Source: Glandiceps talaboti | Taxonomy: Eukaryota > Hemichordata > Enteropneusta > Spengelidae | NCBI RefSeq assembly: GCF_964340395.1 | Contig: NC_135566.1 | Span: forward strand, 510,001-574,000 | Length of the DNA: 64,000 nucleotides | Reading direction: 5' to 3' | Shown here: piece after piece, positions 63,725 through 64,000 of the stretch | Numbering within the stretch: position 1 is the stretch's first letter | Layout: the number at the start of each line of letters is the position of its first letter | The notes under the pieces: generated by a model | Database searches by the model: none | What the model saw: the letters and a program-made list of their open reading frames with translations, nothing else | Told to the model about the DNA's origin: nothing | Made by a program: the position numbers and the translations under genes

Positions 63725-63986
63725 TAGACTGTCAACAGTCGTTCATGCCTTTTTTTTGCTACGTTTTATCTAAAACTAAAGTCATCGCCTCGCTCTGAAC
63801 CGGAGCAATATTATAACCGCGTACTGATCAGCGAGTGTCGGAGCACTCACAGTTCGTGCCTTCGGCAATCACATTTCCTATCAGTACTAATGTGTATGCA
63901 TTAGTATTCAGTGCTACGGAGCAAGGCGACGACTTTGTTTTAGATGAAACGTAGCAAAAATGGCACGAATGACTGTCGACAATCTA
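63725..63986. mobile_element. 262-bp MITE with about 75-bp terminal inverted repeats
   Basis: The left end TAGACTGTCAACAGTCGTTC pairs with the right end GAATGACTGTCGACAATCTA. The arms continue through TGCTACGTTTTATCTAAAAC / GTTTTAGATGAAACGTAGCA to the GCCTCGCTC / GAGCAAGGC region. TA at both ends fits a TA target site (Tc1/mariner type). The centre has small secondary palindromes and no coding content. Confidence 0.8.
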
Positions 63987-64000
63987 TTAAAGTATGTGTA

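Overview
The window is nuclear DNA of an animal. It is AT-rich, with intron-rich genes using canonical GT..AG splice sites, many micro- and minisatellites and several short hairpin-type DNA transposons. The proteins match their human orthologues closely along their whole length. That points to a non-arthropod invertebrate, most likely a marine deuterostome or a lophotrochozoan; the species cannot be named from the sequence. I see no bacterial, plasmid, CRISPR or viral content.

Layout. 596-847 (-): one coding exon with the N-terminal anchor of a gamma-glutamyltransferase whose remainder lies off the left edge. 860-8290: gene-free, with microsatellites, minisatellites and three palindromic elements. 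8400-12634 (+): phosphoserine phosphatase, five coding exons and a likely untranslated first exon. 17364-27442 (-): phospholipase B-like 2, eleven exons. 28316-29362 (+): PHETA/sesquipedalian, a single coding exon. 29363-40288: gene-free, dominated by a 1.8 kb minisatellite and probable long convergent 3' ends. 40289-56029 (-): ANKFY1/rabankyrin-5, 23 coding exons. 56094-61503 (+): NFATC2IP/NIP45, eight exons. 61504-64000: 3' sequence, a 38-bp minisatellite and a long-TIR MITE. Joining the inferred exons gives unbroken frames of 224 (PSPH), 551 (PLBD2), 348 (PHETA), 1154 (ANKFY1) and 376 (NFATC2IP) residues, which supports the splice sites chosen.

The genes form two head-to-head pairs (PLBD2/PHETA and ANKFY1/NFATC2IP) and two tail-to-tail pairs (PSPH/PLBD2 and PHETA/ANKFY1). 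PLBD2, PHETA and ANKFY1 all act in the endosome-lysosome system. Perfect or near-perfect CLEAR (TFEB/MITF-type) motifs lie in both shared promoters, so lysosomal co-regulation is a testable idea.

Most unusual features: (1) tandem duplications that carry gene boundaries, namely an 81-bp in-frame duplication of a 3' splice site plus exon start in the ANKFY1 BTB domain, a 49-bp triplication of a PLBD2 5' splice site, and arrays copied from the stop-codon region of PLBD2 and, in decayed form, NFATC2IP; (2) near-perfect palindromic insertions of 130-210 bp, two of them exactly bounded by 9-bp direct repeats, as in Mutator-like MITEs; (3) a possible mitochondrial-targeting extension on PSPH. I found no clear previously undescribed multi-gene system.
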